A stretch of DNA of 64,000 bases from Chalciporus piperatus (lineage: Eukaryota; Basidiomycota; Agaricomycetes; Boletales; Boletaceae), in assembly GCA_038093975.1 (NCBI GenBank), contig JBBPTG010000111.1, forward strand, positions 1 through 64,000, written 5' to 3'. The notes beneath the pieces are model-generated. The model saw nothing but the letters and a program-made list of their open reading frames with translations, ran no database searches and had not been told where the DNA came from. The position numbers and the translations under genes are program-made. Below, one piece after another: positions 22,191-32,309 of this stretch (position 1 is its first letter; each line of letters begins with the position of its first letter).

Positions 22191-22588
22191 CCGGATTACT
22201 TGCACGCTATTTCTAGCGGCATGCACATAATCCTACCGACGGAAGAGGTGGAAAGCCCTCATTAACTGTGAGTGTATATGCTCAGCCACTGCGCACTGAG
22301 TACTGATCACTGGTTGGTTTTGCGCGCAGAGATTAACGTGCAGTGGAACCTTCCGTCAGTCAGAAGGGTTAATGTCAAACTGTGATCACTTTCAAGTTTA
22401 CTGTAGGTCGTTCAGGAACTAATTCCCACCTGTCGGTCATGACTTAGTGGGCGGTGTGCGACCCGTATCTTTTCTCCTTACTGGTTGTTTCCTTTCTCTA
22501 ATTTAGCTCTCATTTCACTCTTTGGTCATCCGAATCACTCCTTTCTACGCGAAAGTAATCATTCGTTCTGTCATTGACCACATCTTGG

Positions 22589-24773
22589 ATGCGTGAAGTA
22601 CTGCCATGGCTGGTCGCTTCCAGCTGGCTCCTCTCCCGAAACATGGTGACAGCTCAGAAGGCCGGTTCAATCATCGCGGTCGGTAACACTCTTGTCAGCG
22701 GAATGATGGTACGCCACCTCCTGGTGAACATGGCGCAGGACTCTGAGGTTCATAGATGTTCCTCGGCAACGATGAAAAAGTGTACGTCCTCGACAAGGCA
22801 GAGGGTAATTCTGCCCAGATCGATGGCCACCCAGCATGGGGATCCGTATGGTGAGTTTTCATCCTGCCTCTGCCTTCATATTCGCCGTTGGCTCATCCTT
22901 CCCCCCCAAATCAGGGACATCAACACCCGACAAGCAACGGCGATGAGCCTGCACACGAACATATTTTGTTCGTCTGGCATGCACCTCCCGAACGGCTCAT
23001 ATGCCACATTTGGTGGGAATGCCGCTGTGGGAGTCGGTGAGGCTCTTGTTCCGTGACGCCCAATATGGCAACTCATCCTCCTGTCCAAGGTGGCGCTTCT
23101 CCCAATCCATCGGTCGACAGTGCTTACGGCGACTACGACGGGAGGAAATCCATCCGGATTCTGAACCCGTGCACTAGCGCGGACGACATGTCCTCCCCCG
23201 GGTGTCAATGGTTCGATGACCCAGCCGTACTCTCCATGCAGGAGATGCGCTGGTATTCCGCGGCAGAAGCCCTCGGTGATGGTACCATCACCCTCATCGG
23301 TGGCTACACCAGTGGTGGTTACGTCAACAGGAACATACCTAATACCGATCCCGCCTACGAAGGTGGTGCTGCCACGCCCACGTATGAGTTCTTTCCGAGC
23401 CGAGGACCTGCTGCTGTGATGCAGTTCATGATCACCACGTCTGGTCTCAACGCGTATGCACACGCGTACCTCATGCCATCGGGTAAAATGCTTGTTCAGG
23501 CCAATCTGTCAACAGGTAAGTCGGCGAGAAGCTGTGCGAATGCGATACCGACGATCTACCTCTTTTAGTTCTCTGGGATCCAGACCAGAACATTGAGACC
23601 CCCCTCCCCGGTATGCCTAATGGCGTTGTTCGTGTATCTCCAGCCTCTGGTGGTGTGGCTATGTTGCCTCTGACCCCCGCCAACAACTGGACTCCCACTA
23701 TCCTCTTCTGCGGTGGTTCAGACATGCCCGCCGATTACTACGGAAACTACTCCTGGCCCTTCTACGACACCTGGACATACCCAGCTTCCAAAGATTGCCA
23801 GCGTCTCACTCCCGAACCTCAGGACGATTCTTCTCCAGTATATGTCCAGGACGACGACATGCTCGAGGGTCGTACGATGGGCCAGTTCATCACCCTTCCC
23901 GACGAGACGATGCTCCTCATCAACGGTGGTTTGAACGGAACGGCTGGGTACGCCAACCAGACGCTCTACACTCCTTCGATCGACCAAATGCCCTACTTCC
24001 AATCGCTTGCTTCTGGTCCCGTCGGGACGCCGGCCATCTACAACCCAAAGGCACCCAAGGGTTCACGTTGGTCCAACGCTGGGCTCGGGACGTCGAATAT
24101 CGCTCGATTGTACCACTCGAGTGCCTTGCTGCTCCCTGATGGATCAGTCTTGATTGCGGGTTCGAATCCAAATCTTGATGTCCAGCTCCACGTGCCATTC
24201 CCAACGACTTACACCGCCGAGATCTTCTACCCACCCTACTTTGCTTCGATCGTACGCCCGCAGGTGACTGGCATTCCCAGCACCCTCAGTTACGGCGGTA
24301 ACTACTTCAACCTCACCGTCTCCTCAACTTCGTACACTAGTTTGACGGCCAACGAGGCTGCTGCGAGAACCACAGTCGTGCTCTCTCGCGGAGGATTCTC
24401 GACGCATGCGATGAACATGGGTCAACGCCACCTCCAGCTCAACAACACTTACACGGTCAACAGCGATGGCTCATACGTCCTGCATGTTTCGCAGGTGCCT
24501 CCTAACCCCAACTTGTTGACGCCCGGACCTGCCCTTATGTTCGTTGTCATCAATGGCATTCCGGGCAACGGGACGACGGTCATTGTCGGAACGGGCAATG
24601 TGGAGCAGCAACCAACAACACCAGCCACTGTGCTCCCTGCGGTTGTCAATTCTACCTCACCCGATTCCAAGTCGGGTGCTGTGTCAAATTTCAAGCGAGG
24701 CAATTCTCTTGCCAGTTTGTTCGTGGTTTCAGCTGCTCTCGTCAACGCTCTCGGCGCGTTCGTCACCTGTTGA
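22589..24773 (+). CDS. Glyoxal oxidase (copper radical oxidase, AA5), probably membrane-anchored
   Basis: Secreted copper enzyme that oxidises small aldehydes and releases H2O2. ATG 22589, hydrophobic leader (VLPWLVASSWLLS) then KAGSIIAVGNTLVSGMM. Introns: 22709-22755, 22852-22915, one of about 53 nt near 23035-23087, and 23515-23568. Predicted copper and cofactor residues by comparison with the family: Cys in NIFCSSGMHL and Tyr in MQEMRWYSAAEA (Cys-Tyr cofactor), Tyr-His in IARLYHSSALLLPDGS, and His in GGFSTHAMNMGQRHL. The last ~23 residues are hydrophobic (LASLFVVSAALVNALGAF), preceded by a Ser/Thr/Asn-rich stretch, consistent with a GPI signal or tail anchor. Length about 660 residues. Every motif is intact. 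It sits alone inside a large inverted repeat. Confidence 0.9.
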
Positions 24774-25345
24774 TACGGGCGAGACTCGCTAGCTGACCAC
24801 GACCCTTGTTTCCGTTCCGTTTCGTATTTGAACAGTCTAGCCAATACCCTATGAACGATCATTGCATTCGGACACTGACATTTGCAAAAACGCTTATATT
24901 TCAACGATTTCGTACCATACTCATATGGACATTGGGAGTCAACCTGTTGTTTTTCTGTAATAGCATACACTCTGCATAACTGTGCGATGGGTCTGTTCAA
25001 ATGAGCCCGCTTCGTCCAGCGGTGAGATAATTATGTAAATGCCTATGATTTCACAGTAGTGCTGCAGACACATCTATAGAGACACATCCTTCGCTGTTGC
25101 CTCCTTGACACCACACAAACATATGAGCGACCATGTGTTGTCACATCCTCGTCTAGTTCTCCTCAGGCTGGTCCCGCTTCTTTTTTTCACACTCGATCCG
25201 CCTGCGCTCCGCGCGCTCGTGTTCACGTTCTTGGCCGAGCACCGGTACAGCGGTTGCATTTGCCAGCGGCGAACTTGAACATCATGTGGTTCGGAACTCT
25301 TCAGAGGTACCACAGGGTACCACCGTGACCGAACATGTGAATCAA
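24774..25345. other. 3' flank of glyoxal oxidase and inner part of the right inverted-repeat arm
   Basis: On the minus strand 25140-25300 has two adjoining out-of-frame stretches that look coding: FAAGKCNRCTGA and QEREHERAERRRIECEKKK, ending in a stop near 25153. They may be the remains of a small charged Cys-containing protein; the frame break makes a functional gene unlikely. Confidence 0.25.
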
Positions 25346-26387
25346 TGGTGTTGGGACCAACAAAGCGTGACGCTTATATAAGCAGAAAACCCCTATCTCG
25401 TCCAAAATCTTGAAACCGTCATATTGCTCGTCAATAGCATCTTATTTTGTGCTTAGTATTGTGGTGGAAATATACCCAATATACGATTAAAGCATCCTAT
25501 GACTAACTGGATTTATTTGATCTAATAGATGTTACAGTATGTGGGGTTGACACGAAGGATTGACTGTGAGTATCCGTCGTACCTCGACAGCTTCTTCGTG
25601 AGTTTCCTATTTTGGTTGTATTTTGCCGAATTTGATTGGTCGCGCCTCAGTTACAGTCGATAGGGGCGATAAACTTGCGAGAGCTAAGCAGGCACGTCCT
25701 GGGGTCGGATTGTTTCACTCACTGCAACATTTTTGATACTTTCAACTGTGGCAACAAGGTTATTAGAACGGATTTCTCATTTTCGTCTTTGAAGTGTGAA
25801 AACTGGTCTACCTGAACACCATATCTGAATAACGAGGCTTTAATTCAAAATTCTGCTCTGATAACTCAATTGCTCAAGATATTTGGACCAAGTCCTCCCG
25901 CAAACACAAAGTCTAAAAATGACGAATCGTGCCTGCGTAGCACGGTTTCATGCATCCCTCTTCCCCCTTCAAGGTGGCGTGGGAGCGTCACGCTTTGTTG
26001 GTGGGCTTCGCCCACCACCAGAATCAACAGTGGGAAATTGTCAATGAGAAAAGAATTTCAATGATGAAGACGTTTGCCCAAAGAAATCTGGGGTTTGAAA
26101 GTATGTATGAAATGAGATTGGGGCTGCTGTGCTGCTCGATTCAGAAGACTATTGACCGCACTCCATCCGGTAAGTATCATCTAGATCTCCCATGCAGTGG
26201 TCATAGGATTGGATTTGGCTCAGATCCCTGTGCCGGACTGAGACTGCTCCGTTGTGATCGCTATGTCTTCGTCTTCGATTCTGCACCGCCATACTATCAT
26301 CCATTCGTTCCCGGTGTTTGTTGGTGTCTTTCCAATACATTCCTTCTTCCCGGTCCACAGCATGTACAGTCTAGGCTCTGCCCATCC
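25238..26387. repeat. Inverted repeat flanking the glyoxal oxidase gene, right arm (MITE-interrupted)
   Basis: Reverse complement of the left arm 21688-22190. The arm is split by a 675-bp insertion (25346-26020). Outer part 26028-26387 is the best-conserved portion; inner part 25238-25338 aligns with 22090-22190. Confidence 0.75.
25346..26020. mobile_element. MITE-like non-autonomous DNA transposon
   Basis: About 675 bp, flanked by the direct repeat GAATCAA (25339-25345 and 26021-26027), a likely target-site duplication. Ends are inverted: TGGTGTTGGG at the left versus TGGTGGTGGG read from the right, followed by a perfect 19-bp inverted repeat ACCAACAAAGCGTGACGCT (25356-25374 and 25984-26002). 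The right end has an extra small GTGGGC/GCCCAC hairpin. The paralogous left arm of the inverted repeat lacks the insert and shows one copy of the target (near 22085), which demonstrates insertion. The interior is AT-rich and has no transposase. A 7-8 bp duplication fits hAT or P-type elements; the superfamily is undecided. Confidence 0.75.
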
Positions 26388-26559
26388 AGTGTACAATCCA
26401 CGAATCGACGGTCCACGATTCTCACTATGAATGACGAGACTTCCTTCGCTGGAATGATGGAGTCACCTTGGAGGGATATGTACATAGAAATACAACTCTA
26501 CCCGCATTCCAACAATTTCATCAAGCGCGACGAACTTCCCTTGTGCCAACAACCGCCCA

Positions 26560-27754
26560 TCAAACCGCCTTCCGAGCCAATACCATCGCAACCGGCCACT
26601 CTAGCTCTACCTTCTCCTCAAGTGACCCGCCAGCTTTCACCGCACCTTCTCTCAATGCTTTCCAAAACCTCACTTCGAGCGGACCTTCCGGGTTCTCCGC
26701 GTCGCTCGGATTGCGTTCCTTGAAGGTGTGTAAACCGCTCCATGTGCGGAAGTAGCCCAGGAGATCGTCCCAGGACATGACCTTGCGTAGGATGATGGGG
26801 CGCGTAGAGGGGAGCTCAGGATAGTATGGACCTGGCGCACGCAATCAGTTACAGGCGAGTTCGTTGTAGGAATGACGAGAACGGAAGGCGTGGTAGAACG
26901 TACCCGTGAAGTATACTCTGTCGAGTGTCTCGAACGCTCCTGGGACGACATCGTTGCCCTCTGGAATTCCGACGAGATGGTTGATAAGAACCGCTCGTCC
27001 GGGCTGCTGCCAGTAAGGACCGACGGAATTCAGAGCATCTGTACCTCTATCGTATTCGACTATGAGTGGCGTGAGGGATGGGTATTGGGGTAGCCGGAAT
27101 TCCGAGTATATCTGTGAAGAGTCGAAGAAGAAGGTCAGCGAATTCGTCGTAAGTTTCATCTCGATGACGAAGACCGCTCGCTGACCCAGAACGAAGCCGT
27201 TGCGCCTTTCCGCATGACGCGCGCCAGCTCTGGCCACATCTTTGACCAATCGAACCAATGACCTGCCTGGGCTGTAGGACGCAACCGCGATTGTCAGGCA
27301 TACGCATTAATGACGGAATGTGGATTCACGCGCCAGCGATGACCAAGTCCGTGCTGTCGTCTTTCAGGAACTCGAGTCTCTCGGCGGAACACTGCACAAA
27401 GTCGATGGTAGACTCCGTCGCTTCGACATTCCGTGTCGAGAGAAGTTCGCGTGCAGAATGAATCATGTTCTCGCTTGGATCGACGCCAGTAACATGCTTG
27501 AACGGCGTTAGCTCGACTGTAGCCTGACCTGAAGACGTTCGCAACGGACAGTGAGTCACACTTTTCTGCGTGCTGACAGTCCGACGAGTTCATACGATAC
27601 CTGTTCCACATCCCAAATCCACCGCGCGCTCGAACTTGGCATCTGGTGACTGTTTATGGAAGTCAAATATAAAGTCATACAGCTCCTGAGGGTAGGTCGG
27701 TCGAGAAGCTGCGTAAACAGCAGTGTTGAAATTCGTCTGACCAAAGGTAGCCAT
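26560..27754 (-). CDS. SAM-dependent methyltransferase (trans-aconitate-methyltransferase-like), copy 1
   Basis: Class I methyltransferase, Methyltransf_11 type. ATG 27754 (MATFGQTNFNTAVYAASRP, TYPQELYDFIF), motif I as AVDLGCGTGQATVEL split by an intron in the second Gly codon, then VTGVDPSENMIHSAR (acidic residue after strand 2) and STIDFVQCSAERLEFL. C-terminal region: PYWQQPGRAVLINHLVG, VMSWDDLLGYFRTWSGLHTF, RFWKALREG and VELEWPVAMVLARK, stop at 26560-26562. At least four short introns. Overall length near 300 residues matches fungal trans-aconitate 3-methyltransferase relatives, but the substrate cannot be told. It is a tandem paralogue of the gene at 28154-29366, same strand, about 400 bp apart. 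Confidence 0.75.
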
Positions 27755-28153
27755 GAGGTCGATGGTATTTCGGAACGCACGTACTCGAGTGTGAGGAGTG
27801 CAAGATGAGATATAAGTAGTGGTGAGGTTCCCGGGTCGACTGAGGCAAGTCCCGTGAGAAGTCGTATGAGATAAAAATACGCACGGAGGTCAGATGAGCG
27901 AGGGTGAGTCGGGGATATGTATCCGAAGCACCGAACACGGCCCCTTAGAAAGAGGTCAACCTTACCGCAGTACTCGGTCTGTATATGAAAGCATGTTTTG
28001 TTACATCGATAAAAATGCCTCAGGCTCTCCAACAACTCGCCAATTATGATGCATGACGCATAGCGATTCAGTGGGATCACTCGATTCAGAGTGGGACATA
28101 CCGTATGACAAGGAAAGCGAGCCCCACCCAAGCGACATCTATCACTCAAAACC

Positions 28154-29366
28154 CTACGACTTCTTCACCAGGATCAACGCCAGTGGCCACTCGACCTCAA
28201 CGCTATCTTCCGCCTTGACTTCCTTTCCCTCCTGCTCTGACGCACCGCTCACAAGCGACGTCCAGAATCGCGTGCAAATGTCGCCGTCCGGTCGTACTTT
28301 ATCTGCGGGGTTCTTCTCCAAGAACGTGTGCAACGAGCTAGCGGTTCGGAAGTAGCTATGGAGATCGCTCCACGTCATCATCTGTTTCATCAAGACTGGC
28401 TGCGGGGAGGGCAGGTGTGGGTGATGCGAGCCTAGCATCCACAGAATTAGCATCCGTGTGGCGATATACGCGAAACTCGATAGACCGTCACGCACCCGTG
28501 AAATAACGGCGTGTAAAGTCCTTGAATGCGCCTGGAACCACTTGTCCAGCGTCAGGAATAGCAACAAGATGACCATCCAGAATAGATCGTCCAGGCTGTT
28601 GCCAATAAGGTCCTACTGAATTAAGCGGATCCGTTCCTTGGAAAAATTGTGTGATCTGGGGCGTCAAGCCGGGGTATCGGGGTAATCTAAGTTCAGAATA
28701 GTTCTGCAGAAAGGAAAACATTCACAAGGATAAAAATTGAATTTAGACACTGGGGAAACGAATAAATGCGTACCCATATCGCAGCCGTTCCGTCCTTTCG
28801 AAGGACTCGGGCAGCCTCGTACCACAGCTTGGACCAGTCAAACCAGTGACCTGCCTGTGCTACGAAACCACCACACGCGTTAAAGTTAGCGACCCAAATC
28901 TTGTCTCTTCGATGTCGAATGCGATAACTCCGACAGGTCACTTACCTGCGATCATCAAATCCACACTCTCAGAAGGAAGGAAATCCAGCTTCTCAGCATG
29001 GGATTGCACGTATTCGATCTGACCTGGGAGAACGTCGTGCGAATCGGATGCGAGCGCTTGACGCGCAGCCTCGATCATCCCTGCGCTTGGGTCGGTCCCG
29101 ATTACTTTCTTGAAGCGCGTCAGCTCGACGGTCGCTTGACCTGTACGTGCGAGAACAACAGCGCGCGGTCAAGGTCCGCTCACGTTTACTAAGAGCGCGA
29201 AACGAGACGTACCGGTGCCGCATCCAAGGTCGAGAGCTGTTTGCCAACGTGCCGCGCCCGAGGGTCCATGGAAGTGGAAGACGTATTCGAATAATGCGCG
29301 GGGGTACGTTGGGCGGGATGCCGCGTAGGAGGCGGTATTGAACGTCGCTTTCGCAAACGTCGCCAT
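28154..29366 (-). CDS. SAM-dependent methyltransferase (trans-aconitate-methyltransferase-like), copy 2
   Basis: ATG 29366 (MATFAKATFNTASYAASRP, TYPRALFEYVF). Motif I reads ALDLGCGTG with the following QATVEL in the next exon, then VIGTDPSAGMIEAAR, AGHWFDWSKLWYEAARVL, NSVGPYWQQPGRSILDGHL, MMTWSDLHSYFRTASSLHTF and VEVEWPLALILVKKS before the stop at 28154-28156. Exon structure parallels copy 1. Both copies keep the SAM-binding motif, the Trp-rich post-motif region and the C-terminal block, so both are probably active. 27755-28153 between them holds the copy-1 promoter and copy-2 3' flank and no further gene. Confidence 0.75.
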
Positions 29367-29632
29367 AATTCAGCTGGTGTGAGCGTTCTATTCACATGCT
29401 GGCCCCTTGCACTCGGAACTTGACAATGTGTGAAACAGCTATTATCGGCTTTACTCGGACATCGGCATTGATACCCCTTGGGTCCAATATGAAACATCGC
29501 GCATAGGTTGTAGGGTAAACCAGGGCCCGGATAGCTGCAGGTATAACAGATGTTTGCGTGTAAAGAATAACAGTAATTAAACAGTCAAGCTATGCTTTGC
29601 CACCACCCCACGTCCAACCCCCGAGGACGCCC

Positions 29633-30742
29633 TTAATCAGCGGCGAGCTCAAGCTTAATCTTAGCAATGGCCTCTGCAGGGTTCAGGCCCTTCGGGCATG
29701 TACGTGAACCTGAAATTCGGTGAGAAGAGCAAACATCACAAGTTCTGGGAAGACTTACAGTTGAAGATGGTGTGGCAACGGTACATGCTCATCTCGTTTT
29801 GAAGTTGCTCCTTTCGCTGAGAGCCATAGGCATCCTGGAAGCGGGTTTCTGTAAGACATCCTCGCACGACGGAGAAAGAGGGGACTTACGCGGGAGTCAG
29901 CGATCCACCTGTAGGCCTGCATCAAGGTAGCAGGACCGAGGTACTCGTCCTGGTTCCACCAGTACGATGGGCAACTAGTTGAGCAGCAAGCGCAAAGAAT
30001 GCATTCGTAGAGACCGTCAAGTTTCTTACGGTCCTCAGGGGACTGCAAGAACTCGCCCTTTTCAGGTGGGTTGTCATTTTGCAGGTATGGCTTGATCGAC
30101 TTGTATTGCTTGTAAAAGAGAGTGAGGTCGGGAACGAGGTCCTTGACAATGTACACTATTCATAGCAATATGTAGGGTGAGACACGTGAGGACAAGAGCA
30201 CGTTGAAACCACGGACTGTGTGGGAGGGGGTAGATCTTGGTGTCCTTGCCGGCGTTCCTGTCGATGCGGCAGAGACAGGCAAGAGTGTTCTGACCGTCGA
30301 TGTTCATTGAGCAAGATCCGCAGATGCCCTCTCTGCAGGAGCGACGGAAAGTGAGAGTGGGGTCAACCTCGTTCTTGATCTTGATGAGAGCGTCAAGAAC
30401 CTACCAGCAGAAGACGAATGTTAACTAGACAGCGACTCATGCGAATTGTCTCGACATACCATGGGTCCGGTCTGGTTGAGATCAATGGTGTATGACTGAA
30501 GGGTCGGTTTCTTCTCCGGTTCATCTGGGTTCTGGTACGACCATGTCTCTGCGTCAGAAAACGCGCCAACTATTCATTACCGGACTAACCCAACGGTAGA
30601 TCTTGAACTCTTTCATCAGCGTTGGTTTCTCGGTGGGGACTGCCTGCAAACGAGCGGCAGAGGAAGCGAAGGTGCGGTGGGATGAGCGGAGCACATTTGT
30701 GCGAGCAGCAGAGAAAGATGACTTTGCTAACAAGCCCTGCAT
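29633..30742 (-). CDS. SDHB: Succinate dehydrogenase iron-sulfur subunit (complex II)
   Basis: Transfers electrons from the flavoprotein subunit to ubiquinone in the mitochondrial inner membrane. ATG 30742; the first ~33 residues ([20 protein letters not shown]) are Arg/Ser-rich and form a mitochondrial targeting peptide. Exon 1 ends KEFKIYRW, then after an intron [19 protein letters not shown]. The 2Fe-2S motif is [16 protein letters not shown] with LAC; the 4Fe-4S/3Fe-4S cysteines are in [16 protein letters not shown] and, across later introns, [17 protein letters not shown]. Ends KLELAAD, TAA at 29635-29633. About six exons. The Pro of SCPSYWW and His of YRCHTI, positions altered in carboxamide-resistant fungi, are the usual wild-type residues. 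Full length (about 270 residues), intact. Confidence 0.95.
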
Positions 30743-31119
30743 GGCTGAATTGTGGTCTCAGCGATCTTGGTTATTGTAGACGACGGTGAACAGTAAATTC
30801 GCGAGTTGGAAGCTGACGCTGGGATTTGTCGCATGAATTCGGACACGGCTCGGCTGCCGTATCCGGAATGTGCCGTGGCCAATCACATGTGGGTTATTAT
30901 TACCCGAGAATACCCCTATATTTTGGTTGAGCCTTCGCATATTCTTTCGACCAAGTCGAGGAAACTAAGCGTAACCTATTTGTAGGTTTACTGGGTGGTA
31001 AATTCGCTTTCCCCCTCGCCAAATCACCATGTACATTCAGGACTTCGTCTCCATGAACGTGATCCAATCACAATTTCGACCTTATATCGCTGAATTCTAA
31101 CCATCACTTTGTCTTTGAA
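30743..31119. other. Upstream region of SDHB
   Basis: Presumed SDHB promoter. No clear TATA box and no other gene seen. Confidence 0.35.
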
Positions 31120-31800
31120 AGCCTCAGCGTACTAGATATAAGCCGAATGAGGAACGGTTCAGTTATCCCGTGGATGATCTAACTCTGCGCAGCGAGGCTT
31201 TCAACGTTTATGTATCACTGATATTTGCCGATCCGCTTTCAACAACGGCACTTTCTGGGATTCTGCCATACAACTTGCTGGGGTTTTCTTCCATCAACGG
31301 ACCTTACGTAAGCAACTCCAACCAGTGTCCACCATCACTTTGCCTTTGAAATTTGAAAGTCTCAGCGTACTAGATTGGTAACATTCCCGTCTCCGCAATC
31401 GGTTTCGGTGCGATGGGAATCTCGACTTTTTATGATGATCTAACTCTGCGCAGTGATGCGCTCAACTGCCCATCCGCTTTCACAACGGCTGCACTTGCTT
31501 CGATTGTGCCAATCTACGGTGACAGCGAGGAATTGATTGGGAAATGGTGAGCACTCCCTTAGATAGACAGCGTCCAACCGCGGAAGTTCTCTGACTGGCG
31601 TTTCAGGTTCAAGAAGAATGGTAAACGCGACCAGATCTTCTTCGCTGCCAAGTTTGATCCCTGAGAATGTCTATGCAGCGATCGCCAAGCCCCCCGAACG
31701 TCTGGAGGTTCCATTTGTCGATCTCTACTACCTTCACCAGATTTTCCCAACGGCCTCGGTGCTCGAAGATACCCGATCAACCTGAAGGTCGAAAATCGAA
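31120..31800 (+). pseudogene. Aldo-keto reductase remains with an internal duplication
   Basis: Plus-strand pieces match the AKR family: PVSAIGFGAMGISTFY (about 31388), VPIYGDSEELIGKW with an intron and FKKNGKRDQIFFAAKFDP before a stop (31510-31663), and VPFVDLYYLHQI (about 31707). The part around 31130-31260 repeats 31360-31490 (shared GATGATCTAACTCTGCGCAG), so the 5' end is partially duplicated. Stops and frame changes separate the pieces and the C-terminal half is missing; non-functional. Confidence 0.65.
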
Positions 31801-32225
31801 TGTTGAATGTCACAACTTGAATAGGCCTGACCCGGAGGTACCAATTGAAGCAAATGGGAGAACCTGTTGTTCAGGCTGAATTCAGTAATTCCGTGGAACT
31901 TAGGTCTCGGATGATTGTTTCGTTCCTTCTTCAAGCAACAGCGGGGCGATGATGGGCTCCTGGAGGATCACGTGCTACAGGTTGGCTGTGCCTTATCAGG
32001 CGCCCAGACAGTGAATGCTCACGAGACCCCGCGAATGTCAGTGTTTTCCATCTTCATTCTCATGGTATCGATGGTTAGGGGGAGGGCGGGGGTGGCAATG
32101 TAAATGCAGTGCGATGAGCCCTCTTCGAACTCTTACCACAAAAGCACGAAGTGTGTTGTTATTCTATAACAGTCCGTTGACTAACAGCCACCGCAAGGCT
32201 GGAAGGGTACAGCCGCTGGCGACGA

Positions 32226-32233
32226 TATTTAAA
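32226..32233 (+). promoter_or_regulatory. TATA-like element of the 706-aa membrane protein gene
   Basis: TATTTAAA 84 bp upstream of the ATG at 32310. The stretch 31801-32225 before it holds no supported gene. Confidence 0.3.
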
Positions 32234-32309
32234 TGCTGACGTGGGTCTCGCCAGAGATACCAATTTTCTTATCTCACATGCCACAGTCCTGCTGGAGACG
32301 TGAGTAATC

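Noticed and set aside
26297..27258. Frames spanning 26670-27258 as separate proteins
   Set aside because: They cross introns of the methyltransferase gene; the spliced reading accounts for them.
27556..28149. 197-codon minus frame between the two methyltransferase genes
   Set aside because: It overlaps the first exon of methyltransferase copy 1 in another frame and shows no protein-like conservation.
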